Counted from the stretch's first letter, positions 46,270-58,098 are shown. The stretch is 64,000 nucleotides of DNA from Dillenia suffruticosa (GCA_033439265.1 JAVTVX010000031.1:791501-855500); one strand, 5' to 3'. Translations and numbers: made by a program. Notes: generated by a model from the sequence alone, not told the origin.

Positions 46270-47640
46270 TCATAATATTTTAAAATTTTTATTTTCATTA
46301 GTTGAACAATATCACTAGAACTATCTTCATTTTTAAATTGACTAAATACGAAACAAATTTTACAAAAATTAGATAATATTAAATGAGTTATTAGATAGTA
46401 AACTCCGGAAAATAAATTTATACATATATAAAAATTTTCTAATAATTGAAAGAGTGGTTGCAAAATCAAAAGTGATATTATCAATAAAACTATATTTATT
46501 ATTAAAATTAACAAATTAAATTAAAATATTTCTAAAAGGTATTACATATTATAACATATCATAAGTTGAACTCCACCTAATATCATGTTTTCGTTTAAAT
46601 ATTTTAAATTTTATATTATGTAAATTATATAATTGTCTTATTTCTTGTGTTTTTATTAAAAAATTTCTAATTTGATAAATTAAATCACGAATGGATCCTA
46701 AAACTAATTCCGCCGCTTTTAAACCATCTTTAACATATAAATTTAAAATATGACATACATAACTATTATGAAAAAATGTTTCATCTAAAATTGTTTTTAA
46801 AGTATTAACGGTACTAGTTTTAGCCGATACATTATTGAAAGATAAAGAAAAAATTATATTACTAATGTCATATTCATGAATAATATTCGTAATTACACTA
46901 TCTATGTGAGAATTGGAATATAGGTATTCCCAACGTTGAAAAACTAAATTTTTTTTTAAATCCCAATAATCATTAATCCAATGATATGTTACTATAATAA
47001 AATGTTCATTTTTAGATTCATTTTTCCAAATATTTGAAGTTAATGAAAATTTACAATTAATGCTTATAAAATTTATAATTAAACCATTTTTTAAGGTTTG
47101 AAATCAATTTAGTGAGCTCCTCCTATCGGATTTTTTACTACTTTTTTTGTAATTCGATTGTAAATATTTTTGAACATATTTATAAAAAAGTTAACATTCA
47201 ACCATACTAAGTGGTAACTCTTTACGTGCTATCAATTCTATTTGTCCTATTTTTTTGACCTCTGCATTATATCTAAATGTACCTGTGATATTTCCCCCTT
47301 AGTGGCGATTTGTGTTTATCTAGTTTGAGATAATTTATTCGGGTGATCCCTAGCTATGTGTCTCTTAAATGTGCCCACTCCCTGACCTTTCAAAATTTTA
47401 TATTTTTTATGACAAATTTTACAAGTTACTTTTTGTTCCTCATAATTTTTAACCAAAAATCTAATACATTAAAACCATCTTTTTTAGTGCATGTTGTATT
47501 AGATTGTATGTGACTAGATTCATTTTTTTCGAAACTAATATCAATATCTAAGTATTCCGGAATGCCATCTTGCGAAAATGAAAGGGAGAGAAAATTATTT
47601 GGAAAATTGTGAAAAAAGTGTTATGACCATTTTTTTAAAT
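46270..47640 (-). pseudogene. hAT transposase with BED zinc finger, decayed
   Basis: Read on minus, near 47400 a BED-type finger appears: EEQKVTCKICHKKYKILKG, then GTFKRHIARDHP. Around 46700 the RNase H-like fold reads VCHILNLYVKDGLKAAEL (family HILNLIVQDGLK), then DIRWSSTY (family TRWNSTY) near 46570. At 46266-46514 comes SGVYYLITHLILSNFCKI and the MKIKILKYYE end of the large catalytic domain. The C-terminal dimerisation region that should follow is missing because copia abuts it at 46257. Frameshifts and stops are present throughout. Transcription would start near 47640 on minus; GAGAGAG tracts occur at 47935-47978. Confidence 0.85.
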
Positions 47641-48373
47641 TTAAGTTTAAATATGTAAAAAAAAATTAATGTAAATGAATATAAAATGTAAAACAAAAAG
47701 TAAAGTTGCAAAAAATTTATTGTTACCAACTGGATGGAGATTATGGTTGTTTATCACAAAATCTTGAAAATTTGAGTTTCTAACATTGAAATCTTGTCAA
47801 ATCTTGATAGATATTGTAGGTTGTATGATTAGTAGGAGATTAAAAATGAATCGAAAATGGAAATGGTGGTGTGATTGGAAATGAGGCAGAAAGTTGTAAG
47901 AAATTAAAATTGAGTTGTTGTATAGTAATTTTGAGAGAGTGTAACAGAGAGAATACGATTGTGTGTGAGAGAGAGAGTATAAAATTTTGTTGTATGAGAT
48001 TTGGAAATGAGATGTAACCCATTTATAGGGAAATTTTTTAATCTTACGAATCAAAATAATTCTCAAACTAGCTATTTTATAATTGTTAGGACGTGTAAAA
48101 TTGGAAAAATTAATAAAAAATAGAAATAACCGTTGGAACCGGCCAGGCCAGGCGAGTTCCAGTGACCATTGAACCGGCGTGCCAATTTCGGGCTCAGGCC
48201 GGTTTCGGGGCCCCAGTTCCAAAAAGGAAGGAACTGGACCGGCCGCTATTGTAGCCAGGCCAGTTTGGTTTTGGGTTACTGTTCACTCGGGCCGGTTTCC
48301 AGTTCGTGTTAAGACAAATTGACTAGGCTTATTTTCAGGCAAAAACTGACCCAATCCCATCTCTATTGGCTTC

Positions 48374-48729
48374 TCTAACCTCATCTCAAGGCCAAGTATT
48401 TCCAGAACAGGGGACAATTTCCCCCTAAGCCATCTAGAAAAGTAGTACTAATGATAGCCTTGGAGTTCCTTCTAAAGTTGCTCAAGCAAGTCAGTAACAA
48501 ATCCATTTTGGAATGAGTTTTAGAGTTGGTCATGCAACTAAAGGATCCCAAGAATTGTCAAGCCTATGAATTGGCCATTGATGGGATTATAAAGCTGCAC
48601 AAGCAAACACAAGATGTGATGTACAGTTGAGGTATTTGTCTCAACTCATCTTCTTCAAATAATCATGCATCACATGAAGAAGATAGCTATGAACTATGAC
48701 ATGCTAGACTATGACATCTTCACAATCAA
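48374..48729. other. Flank of the hAT element, unassigned
   Basis: No clear motif. The reading is compatible with a very degraded copia gag/pre-integrase part belonging to the fragment that follows, but this cannot be shown. Confidence 0.3.
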
Positions 48730-49275
48730 GCCTTAAAAAGATTGTTTACAAAAAAAAATTATAAGGATAGGCACTATAAAGCATGCATCTTTGGAAAAGA
48801 ATCTCAGACACACTGTCGTGTGTCCAAGACCAAATATAAAAAGCCTTTTAAGTTTATGCACTTAGATATATGGACAGCCCCTATAAAATCTAGTCATGAA
48901 TTTAAATATTTCATATCATTTATTGATTACAAAACTAAATATACACGGGTTCACATGCTTACATCTAATATACTTACATTTGAGACTTTTCAAAATTTTC
49001 AAAGATATGTCACTATTCAATATAATGGAAAAGAAAAAAGTATTTTGGACAAATAATGCAAGGGGGAGAATATATGGGCAATGCCTTTAGAAAATTTCTA
49101 GAAGAAAATGACACAATTCACCAAACAACATGCCTATATACAAAATGGTGTTGTTAAAAGAAAAAATCGACAGATCTTAGAAATTGTTAGAACAATAATG
49201 TTCTAAACAAATATATCTAAAAAATATTGGAGTGATGCAGTAAGTATGGCTGCTCATCTAATCGATCAATGAGCA
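48730..49275 (+). pseudogene. Copia integrase fragment
   Basis: Reads KACIFGKESQTHCRVS (end of the zinc-binding region), then FKFMHLDIWTAPIKSS (first catalytic Asp), FKYFISFIDYKTKYTRVHM, FQNFQRYVTIQYN and after a frameshift DNARGRIYG (second Asp region, family SDNAREY), then T-T-C-L-Y-T and N-G-V-V-K-R-K-N-R. It belongs to a copia different from the one at 40333. It ends abruptly where gypsy sequence begins at about 49277. Confidence 0.8.
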
Positions 49276-49276
49276 G

Positions 49277-50755
49277 ACATGGACCTTCTCTATTGGGACG
49301 CCTTCCAAGGAATGAGCTTTACTCACGCTCACCTTCAACCCTTTGAAGAACCTTTAAAGGGACCTTTAGACGAAAGCATACTTCCAAAAGTTACTATCTC
49401 GCTTGCTGCAACTCTGAGAACACCTCCCCATCATGCCACTACCAGAACCACTTTCCATGTCATCAAACACCCATCTTCTTACAACACTATCTTAGGCCAT
49501 CCTAGTTTGGATGGTCTATAAGCATTACCAAGCACAAAAACACATAAAAATCAAGTTTTGAACACCTTTTGGGGTCACAACACTTCACATGACCTTGATT
49601 CGGAATTTATTTACTGGACTGAAGGAGAAAGGGGAAGTCATTCAAAAGAAACCTTACGGTTTAGAGATGATACCGAATAGTTATCGAAAACTCAACCTAA
49701 AGAGGAAGATATCAAAGTTCCCATCACGGATGTGCCCAGACAGTCAGTCCAAGTTGGAGCCCACCTATCACCATCTCTTCAGAAAGCAATTGTGAATTGT
49801 CTTCAACAACATTCTGAAGTCTTCGCATGGTTTCTAGAAGACATGTCAGGTATCCACCCTTCGGTTGTAGTCCACAAACTGACTATGGATGTGAGTTGCA
49901 AGCTTATAAGGTAGAGAAAGAGGCTATTCGCACTAGAACGCCAACATGTGATACAAAAGGAGGTTCAAAAGCTCCTAACAACAGGATTTATTCAAGAAGT
50001 AAAATATGCAGTAAAATATGCTGAATGGTTGGCCAATGTGGTCATGGTGAAAAAGGCTAACGGCAAATAAAGAATGTGTATAGATTTCAATGATTTCAAT
50101 AAGGCATGACTGAAAGATAGTTATCCACTTTCTAATATCAACAAATTAGTGAACAATTCCATAGGATACCAACTCTTAAATTTCATGGACACTTGCTCCA
50201 ATTTCAATCAAATACGTATGGTCCCGGAAGACGAGGAGAAAACCAGTTTCATCATGGAATTCGGCACTCATTGCTATAAGGTCATGCCTTTTGGTCTAAA
50301 GAATACATGGACAACTTTTTAGCGATTGGTTAACAAGGTTTTCAATGGATAACTTAGTAGAAACATAGAAGACTATGTTAATGATATGCTCGTCAAGAGT
50401 GCTAATGCCAAAAATCATGTCGCAGACTTGGAAGAAACATTCCAAACACCGGAGCATTATAACATGAGGTTGAATTCGACAAAGTGCACATTTTGGATCA
50501 CATCAGGGAAGTTTTTATGTTTCCTAATTACCAACCGGGAATTGAGACAAATCCAGAGAAGATACAAACTATATTAAACATGGCATCACCGAGGATGCTA
50601 AAAGAAATGCAACACTCCATGAGGATAATCATAGCTTTAAATCGATTCATATCAAAAATAGGAAAGAAATACAAGTCTTTCTACGATGCCTTGAAGAAAT
50701 CCCAAAGATTTGCATGGACAATGATGCTTTAGTACATGCTTCATTTTGACTTTCA
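49277..50755 (+). pseudogene. Tat/Retand-like gypsy protease end and reverse transcriptase
   Basis: The frame at 49279-49521 (SLAATLRTPPHHATTRTTFH then SSYNTILGHPSLDGL) is the end of the protease region; family reads AYNAILGRPxLxxL. 49732-49914 shows EVFAWFLEDMSGIHPSVVVH (family DVFAWxxxDMPGIDP). RT follows: WLANVVMVKKANGK, RMCIDFNDFNKA, FMDTCSNFNQIRM, EEKTSFIMEFGTHCYKVMPFGLKN, and the catalytic motif as DYVNDMLVKS at 50368-50397, in which the first Asp of YVDD is Asn. Stops and frameshifts are many. The motif style places it in the Tat group rather than with the chromovirus at 53327. Confidence 0.85.
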
Positions 50756-52350
50756 AGTGACTAATAATTAGGCTGAATACGAGACTCTGTTGACCAAACT
50801 GTGAATCGCAACATCCCTCGAAGCCCAAAACATCTGGGTCTTCACCGACAGCCAACTAGTTATCAAGCAAGTTAAAGATGTTTATGAAACGAAGGAGCCA
50901 ATGATGCTGAAGTACTTATTTAAGTTCCAAGATGTGATGAATAAATTCGACAATGTGGACATATATTAGATTCCTTGATTGGAGAACGCGCGAACCAACA
51001 TGCTCTCCAAGTTAGCCATTTCTGACTCGGTCGCAACCAGCTGAACGGCATATATCAAGAGCTTGCCATATCCAAGCATTGACGAACTCGAGCAGATCTT
51101 ATTGGTAAGTAATTCACCAAACTGGAAGGACCCCATAGAAGCTTATTTAAAATAGGGGTAACTACTAAGCCCACTCTCAGAGACCACTAAATTGAGGCAT
51201 TGAGTCGCTCACTATGCTATTATCAATGGGGATCTCTACAAGAGTCCTTCACCCATCCATACCTAAGATACCTGACACCCGAGAAAGGAAATCATGTGTT
51301 CAGAGAAATTCATGAAAGGATATGTGGCTATCACTTAGGCGCTTGAAATTTAGCTAATAAAACCTTGCACCAAGGGTACTTTTGGCCAACTATGAAAGCT
51401 GATATGGATGATTATGTCAGAAAGTACGACAAATGCTACTGCTTCTCTTCAGTACCATGCTAGCCCTTTACCAAGCTCTACCCCAAGCAAGCCCATGGCC
51501 GTTCGCACAGTGGGTAATGGACATCCTTGGGCCGTTCCTATTAGTTATCCTACAGTGAAAATTTCTAATCATGGCTATTGACTACTTCACTAATTGGGTA
51601 GAGGTTGAACCGTTGGCCCAGATCACCACTGCCAAAACACAAACTTTTATATGGATATCCATCATCACCAAATTCGGCATACCCCACGTTCTAATCACCG
51701 ACAATGGCAAACAATTTGACAATAAGAGTTTTCAAGAATTCTGTAACAATCTAGAAATCCAGCATCGTTTCACTTCTGTCACTTATCCACAGACTAACGA
51801 TCTCCCGAAGTAACAAACCGAACAATCCTACAAAGACTTAAGGCTGCATTAGACGAAGTCAAAGGTTGTTGTGTAGACAAGCTCTACCTACAGCATCTTC
51901 TGGGCTTACCGAACAACACTTTAAAGGGTAGTAGGAGAAATGCCATTCAATCTAACCTACGGTTGTGAAGCGTTAATACCAATGAAGATTGGAATTCACT
52001 CACTTCAAGTAGATTAATACGAGGATAGACAAAATGAGATTGCATTATGTGAACGATTGGACCCGCTCCCAGAACTATGAGAGACTGCATCTGCTCGAAT
52101 AGCCACTTATCAACAACAGGTGGCACGGTACTATAATAGGCGGGTCAAAATGAGAACGTTTAAGCCAAGAGATTTGGTTCTTCAACATGTAGAAGCCACT
52201 GGTCAACCCTAGTTGGGGGATAAATTGGGAAGGCCCCTATCAAATATGCTCGGTAATCTACCCAGAGACATACAGACTCAACCATCTAGACGGCTCAACC
52301 GTACCAAGCATATGAAACTCAGAGAACTTGTGTATCTATTATTAGTAATC
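50756..52350 (+). pseudogene. Tat/Retand-like RNase H and integrase
   Basis: RNase H remains: AEYETLLTKL, then IWVFTDSQLVIKQV and YETKEPMMLKYL at 50760-50930. Integrase zinc region near 51290-51440. The catalytic core is at 51571-51813: MAIDYFTNWVEVEPLAQIT, FGIPHVLITDNGKQFD (second Asp), FTSVTYPQTN. After a frameshift at 51813 distal integrase motifs (MPFNLTYGCEALIP-like, 51932-51985) continue to about 52240. Dead copy. A second RNase H, diagnostic for Ogre/Tat, was not clearly separable. Confidence 0.8.
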
Positions 52351-52510
52351 TTTACTGCTCTTATTAGCTTTAATTTGCTATCTTTTGATTTATCAATAAA
52401 AATACTATTTCCTTTACATATTACTAACAAGATAAAAAGCCAAGGAACAGTTTAGGCCTTCACGCCTGACAAACTCTAGCCTATTGTTCTTTCCTCTACA
52501 ATACCAAATG

Positions 52511-52860
52511 TGTCGTCAATAAGGAAAGTACCCCTATTCGGCTAGACATAGCCCACTCTCTCGATGATTCACATTGAAACATGCCATTAGTAAGGGAAGT
52601 GCCTTTGTTTGGGTGAACACGACCTACTCTTTCGATGATACACATTGAAACATGTCATCAATAAGAGAAGTACTCTTATTCAAATAGATACAACCTACTC
52701 TCTCGGTGACATACAATGAAACATGTCATCAAGGAAAGTACTACTGTTCGGGTAGACACGACCCACTCTTTTGTGATAAACATTGAAACGTGTCGTCAAT
52801 AAGGGAAGTACCCCTACCCGGGTAGACACAACCCACTCTTTTGGTTAAACATATCAAAGT
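52511..52860 (+). repeat. Tandem repeat, five copies of about 71 bp
   Basis: Copies begin near 52511, 52582, 52653, 52724 and 52792, each with TGTCRTCAATAAGGGAAGTA, then GGGTAGACACGACCCACTCT and CACATTGAAACA with substitutions. Copy 4 is a few bases short. They lie after the Tat-like integrase where such elements carry tandem repeats before the 3' LTR, so they probably belong to it. Confidence 0.85.
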
Positions 52861-53326
52861 ATATCGAAAATAACAAGGTGTTACATCTAGTGACTGGGCA
52901 AAAAAACCAACCCACTATAACCTCACCTATCAAGTTACTTTCTCGGTAGCACACCTTTCACATAGATGTTCTAAAGCTATGAACAAACAAAAGGGTCCTC
53001 TCTTGACCACAACAAGATTTCCAAGTGAGAAAATTTTCTTTTTCTTCTTAGTTCAAAGCAATAAACATACATTAGAGTACATAGTTCAAAGTAGAGAGTT
53101 TACATATTCATAAGTCAGATTAGATTACATTGAGGAAAATTTTGCTGAGAAAAATGTAAAACCAAAAAGAAAACACGAAAAATGCGCCGATGAGTATTTT
53201 TTCCTTCCTAAACGGATTAGTTTTCTAAATCTAGACATCTTTTTCCCGACAAAGTATCCGATGCCTTCCCGCACAGATTTCTGGATGAACTCTACGAATT
53301 TCACAACCATTGTCTAGCACCCAGTA
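52861..53326. other. Unassigned spacer between the two gypsy elements
   Basis: No protein motif. It may be part of the missing 3' LTR of the Tat-like element, but no LTR pair can be made inside the window. Confidence 0.35.
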
Positions 53327-53511
53327 TATAACACCGACACTGCGGTGTCCGTACTACTGTACTCCTGTTCAGAAATTTAATAAAATATTTCTCAATTATA
53401 TATGTGTAGAGAAATTTTTCATTTATTTTGATTTTTGATTTTGGGATATTTAAATTGAAAATTTTTTATATATTTTAAATTTTTACCATATCCGCGAATT
53501 TTGGTGTAAAA

Positions 53512-53546
<35 letters not shown>

Positions 53547-56193
53547 GTGTATATATATATATACGTGAATAATAATAATAATAATAATAATAAAGAGTAA
53601 AAAAAAAAAGAGAGCCCCAGCGGAGTGCTGCGTTTTGAGGCAAAATGCAGCACATCCCCCTAAAACTTGGATTAGGGCTTTTAGCCCTAATCCCTTTCCC
53701 TTTTCTCTCTCTCTCTCTCCTTCTCTCTCTCTCTCCGCCTATTCTCCTTCCCGTGGCCGCCTCACCTTTCTCCCCTCCGCCGTCGTGCTCTCGCCACCGC
53801 TGCTCTCCTCCCCGCGAGCGCAGCCTACAGCGCGATCCTCCTCACGCGAGCGCACGCCTCAGCTCGCGAGCTCGTAGCTCGCAGCCTGCAGCGCGATCCT
53901 CCTCGCGTGAGTGCGCCACTGCGCGTGATCTTCTGCCAGGGCTCCACAGTGCAAGCGCGAGCGCGCGCCTGCTCGGGAGCGCGCCTGCTCGGGAGCACAC
54001 CTGCGTGCAAGCGAGCGCCTGCACATGGGTGCACTCCAACCCATGAGCGCTCCAGCTCACGAGCGTGAGCCCTAGCCCGTGAGCGCTCCAGCCCGCGAGC
54101 GCTCCAGTTCGCGAGCGCAAGCCCTAGCCCGTGAGCGCCTAAGCCCTCGAGCCCACCAGCGGGCCAGCCAGCGAGCCCACCAGCTCGTGAGCCCACCAGC
54201 CCATGAGCCCGCGAGCCGCGAGCCCACCAGACCGCCAGCCTGCCAGCCCGCCAGTCCGCCAGTCCACCAGCCTGAGAGCCTATCAACTCGCAAGCCCGCA
54301 ATCAACTTTCTCCTTCAAGAGCTCACCTGCATCTTCACTGCAGGTAAAGACTACGATTTGGTTGACGTTGGTGTTAGAAATTTGAGTTAGTTGCTAATAT
54401 CGTTCAAATTTAGAAATTTTACAGGTTTTAGACAAATCTGATGAGTGAACAGAATCCAGAAAGGAGATTGGGTAAATTAGGATTCTATTAAATTGGGATG
54501 AAAAATTGAAAATCCCTTATTAGGCCTTTATTTGATATTAAATTGGAATAATTTGATTAGATTGATCTTTTTGGAGACTCGAGGAGTCAGGTTGGATTAT
54601 TTTAAAAATAGGGAGTGACCACCCTCCTTAGAAAAGTGAGTGGAACTCTAATCTCTTGCATAAAATAGTAAAACTTGTTTTTGCCTTGTTTTCAATAAAA
54701 CATGTTTTCAATAAAACATGTTTTTGATATGCATTGACTCGACATGTGATATTAAATTTTAAAACTTGTTTTGTGACATTTGGAGTATCGTAAATTTATG
54801 TTCAGATGACTATGCATCCCTATTTGAAATGAAATGATATTGTGCCATTATTTGAGAACTAGATATGTTTTCTATTCTACCTCGCATTGGCTTGGATTTG
54901 AAATGATTTGATGAATGTATTGGCACACGGATTTGAAATGTTTTTTATGTACTATATCGGTTGGATGCCCACTAGTTATGCGATGATATGATTCTTACCT
55001 GCGGGACGTTGTGCCCTTGTGATACTATGATGATAACATTGATGATTTCGTAGCTACGAAAGGCGTTTGTAGAGACACCGGGTTACCCGGATACGCTTCT
55101 GCATGAGGTTTCCACAAACGTCATATGTCTAATGGCTATAGGCGCGGCCGGTTGAACCTACGATGGGGGAGGACATGTGTGACGCCACCGTCTAGCACCA
55201 GGCGGGGTCCTATACATGATGATGAGCTAGCCCCAGCGAACTCATGGCCAACGTCGGGGTATAAAGCTATTTTGAAAACTCTTTGTATAATAAAACCCCC
55301 GATACGCCTGTCCTTGGTCATAGTTGACCTTTGCCAGGATCATTTTTGGTTTGCTATGATATTACTTGATTTCGAATGGATGCATATATGTATGATACTG
55401 TGTGATTGAATAAATGAGTTCACTTTATTGAACATACCATGATTTACTGTAAAAAAACTTGAATTATTGTTTATGAATGGTACTATTTGACATTCCAATG
55501 TTTACCTACACTATTTGTACTTGAGATTAATCCCCTCACTCACTGGGTATCTTCCCATAATACTCAGCCATTTCTTTTCCTTCCTCAGACAGGATTTTTG
55601 TGATAGAGCGACATTTCAGGCTCTAGAGGTTTTGACAGCATACCATGGGATTTGGTATTTATGACGGTGGGTTTAAGTTAAATTTGAAATATGAATTTCG
55701 TATTTTGTTTCAACCCTGCGCGGTTTGATATTGAGATCTGTAGTTGGCCGTGTATATTATGAGATGACTGTATAACTTATGGGCCGTTGTGTGCATAACT
55801 CTCGCTTTAGTTCATTTTACTTGTATTGAGACATCTGTAAGCGTTTTAAACTTTCTATTGGGAAATTTGTTATACATTTGCATAAATTTAGGCCCGCTCA
55901 GTGTGGCGGCTACTCATGCTCTAGTTGGGCATGACAATAGAGGTCTGTGGCTAGAATTGTTAGAAATTTACTTAGTCTGCGTTGTTCTGGATGTCATGCT
56001 GTGGTTGGTGGGTTGTTGCGAAGCCGGGATGACCATTTTAGTTTATTTACAGGATATTTTTTAAATTATACAGTTTTATTTGTATATGGGAAACCTCCGA
56101 TTTATGAGAAAATTATGTCCAATTTTCTGTAAAAATACAGCTGGCATTCAGGGCAACGGGCGGCTGCTCACGACTCCGGTTCGGGGCGTGACA
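53327..56193 (+). repeat. 5' LTR of a Tekay/Del-like gypsy element (2867 bp)
   Basis: Starts TATAACACCGACACTGCGGT (expected TG changed to TA) and ends GGTTCGGGGCGTGACA, next to the PBS. Its partner starts at 61510. Landmarks shared in order by both LTRs: ACTGCGGTGTCCGTACTACT, an (AT)n and (AAT)n stretch, AACTTGGATTAGGGCTT, a CT tract, a GC-rich repeat zone, AGGAGTCAGGTTGGATTA-like sequence, and CGCCACCGTCTAGCACC. Long open frames within it are by-products of the GC-rich repeats. The same LTR family occurs in reverse at 5329-6690. Confidence 0.9.
53690..54310. repeat. GC-rich short-repeat zone in the 5' LTR
   Basis: A (CT)n tract (53702-53735) is followed by about 500 bp of G+C-rich sequence with near-periodic units such as GAGCGCTCCAGC, CGCGAGCGCAAGCCCTAGCC and CAGCCCGCCAGC. 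Units of about 16-20 bp drift along the array. The reverse strand stays open for 158 codons and the forward for 133, which follows from the repeat. The 3' LTR has the same zone at 61850-62400 with a different unit count. Confidence 0.85.
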
Positions 56194-56200
56194 GTTCTAT

Positions 56201-56212
56201 TGGTATCAGAGC
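56201..56212 (+). other. Primer binding site of the Tekay-like element
   Basis: TGGTATCAGAGC, exact complement of the 3' end of plant initiator-methionine tRNA, 7 bp after the LTR end. A 283-bp leader without ORFs separates it from the gag ATG. Confidence 0.92.
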
Positions 56213-56495
56213 ATCTAGGTTAGAGAAAGGATAGCAGTAAAAGTCTTCCCAAGTACGTTTAAAAGTCCTCAATATATTATAGAGTTTCATACAGTCATTT
56301 AAAATCTCGTACATGGTCATAGGCATATAAGATCGTTTATTGTCAAGGGTACGATATATGAGGCATACATTCAATGATTCCGCATTCGAATACCTTCATT
56401 CATAACTCAAATTCTATTTTTAGGGGGTTAGTTACCCGATAACTAACCCTAATCCTTGCTTACATATAATAGAACAGTGCTCTATTTGCAGAATT

Positions 56496-57900
56496 ATGCC
56501 GCCTAGACGTGGTAGGCGCGGTGAACCACCGGAGAGTCCCTCAGTGCCTGAGGCTTCAAGGGGACTTGAGGCTCCACGAGGACTAGAGGGTGCTTCTTCT
56601 ACTCACGCACCTTCCCTAGTACCACCTTCAGCGGCTCCACCGGTTGGTACAGCCGAGATTTCTCCACCACAACTCGATGTCTTGAGGCAGTGGCAGGAGT
56701 GGTACAGTAGGTATAGGGTGCAGATGCCACCGCCTCCACTACAGACTCCAGCGACTGCACCTGCGGCCATACCTACACCTATAGCACCGATTCCTCCTTC
56801 GGTGGTCGGTCCTTCTGTTTCTACTTCGACCGATGAGACGTCTGTTACTTTGAGACACATCCACAAGCTCACTTAGTTGGTGAAAGAGTCTCGGCAGCTC
56901 GAATGCACAAACTTTTTAGGATCCAGTAAAGCCGTAGCGGCGAAACACAGGATCAACAGGACTCGTAGGATCCTTACGGATTTGGGGTTGTCAGAGGAGT
57001 TCAGATTGAGAGTTGCTGAGAGACTCCTCGACAGAGATGCCCTCTTGTGGTAGGAGGCTATCCGTGACAGTGCTACACAGACCTTGCGGTGGGAGGACTT
57101 CCAACGAGAGTTCGACCGTAGGTACTTCACCCAGTTCCAGCAGGACCAGATGAGGATAGAGTTCCTATACTTACGCCAGGGGATGAGGTCAGTTTTAGAG
57201 TACGAGGCTGAGCTTAGCCGACTAGCGGCCTTTGTCCTCGACATGGCTACACCAGCTCAGATGATGTTTAAGTTTGAAGATGGCTTCCAATTGAGTATCA
57301 GAAAGTATATGACGGTGACTCCCTCTTTTACACTTTCAGAAGTAATTGATTCAGCATATCGGGCAGAGGAAATCGTCCGAGTTGAGGTTAGACAGAGGGA
57401 GAGTCACCAGAAGAGGAAGACTGGGTCATAGGGTGGACAGTCTTCGAAGAGGGGTAGAGGTTTTGGATATCCCGGAGGTTTTTCTAGCTTCAGACTAATA
57501 GGATCAGGATAGGGACCTCGACCACAGGGTTTTGGGGCACCAGCCTCTAGTGTCTCTACACAGCCTGCTACACAAAGACAGTTTTTCTATCGTAGATGCA
57601 GTAGTCACCATGCCTTTGAGGCATGTAGAGCACCAGTTACTTGCTTCAAGTGTGGGAAGCAAGGTCACGTAAGGAGTGTCAGCCCAGATTTAGGTCGAGG
57701 AGAATCGACTTTGCAGAGTCGTACTGGTACTTCTGGTACAGGCCAGTAGGGGGCACTTGCGCACTCAGCTCTTACCGCTCCCCGGACTACAGCCGGGAGT
57801 AATACAGTGTCAGGACCATCACGACAGCAGCCTAGGGCCCAGGCTCGTGTGTTTGCGATGACGCAGGAGAATGCACAGGCAAACTCTGATGTTATTATAG
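56496..57900 (+). pseudogene. Gag of the Tekay-like element
   Basis: Begins MPPRRGRRGEPPESP and has a long Pro/Ala/Ser-rich N-terminal part (56496-56876). The retrotrans_gag core follows, with LRWEDFQREFDRRYFTQFQ, EFLYLRQGMRSVLEYEAEL and FEDGFQLSIRKY. A basic linker and a knuckle CFKCGKQGHVRSVS lie at 57641-57682, in which the final Cys is Ser. The region ends VFAMTQENAQ then DVIIG at the putative splice donor. Stops at 56874, 57051, 57429, 57510 and 57747 are all TAG at positions where the family has Gln or Trp. The frame is kept throughout. Confidence 0.88.
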
Positions 57901-58098
57901 GTAATCCTCCCGTAGATCCCTCAGTGTAGTTCTTTTGTTATACTTTTTGTATGAGCTTTTTATATATTATGATGTCGATATACAGTTTTGACTAATTAAA
58001 GTTTTAGAAACTTAACTAGTTTGATATATATATATATATATGAAATTGTCTATTTTTCTTCACATTTTAAATATCTTTAATATTTTTCCTATCTTTAG
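57901..58098 (+). other. Putative spliceosomal intron between gag and protease
   Basis: 198 nt starting GTAATCC and ending CCTATCTTTAG. It is AT- and T-rich, unlike the flanking coding sequence, with an (AT)n run and a pyrimidine tract before the AG. Codon ATA-G before it joins GT-GCT-ATG after it without frame change, restoring the usual gag-to-protease passage (T-Q-x-x-A-x-x then the protease beta strand). Unspliced RNA reaches a TAG at 57927, nine codons in, then further stops. Its length is a multiple of three, so the frame register matches on both sides anyway. Confidence 0.6.

Larger units (their letters stand above)
39865..48365 (-). mobile_element. hAT transposon with TIRs and 8-bp TSD, filled with nested insertions
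   Basis: Left end TATAGATGAGATCGGGCCAG (39865) and, reversed, right end TAGAGATGGGATTGGGTCAG (ending 48365) match at 16 of 20 positions. The flanks are TTGGCTCC (39857-39864) and TTGGCTTC (48366-48373), an 8-bp duplication with one later change, as hAT transposases make. Subterminal regions on both sides are rich in GGCCAGG/CCTGGCC and GGTTC motifs. A minus-strand hAT transposase relic lies inside. The 8.5-kb span contains a CACTA fragment, a copia element and a SINE, so the original element was near 2.5 kb or had lost sequence. Confidence 0.85.

Noticed and set aside
53825-54301. 158-codon minus-strand ORF and overlapping plus-strand ORFs in the GC-rich LTR zone
   Set aside because: Open on several frames only because short GC repeats avoid stop codons. 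The composition is repetitive (A-R-E-R, G-G-L-A themes), the counterpart in the other LTR is not conserved in frame, and no known protein resembles it.
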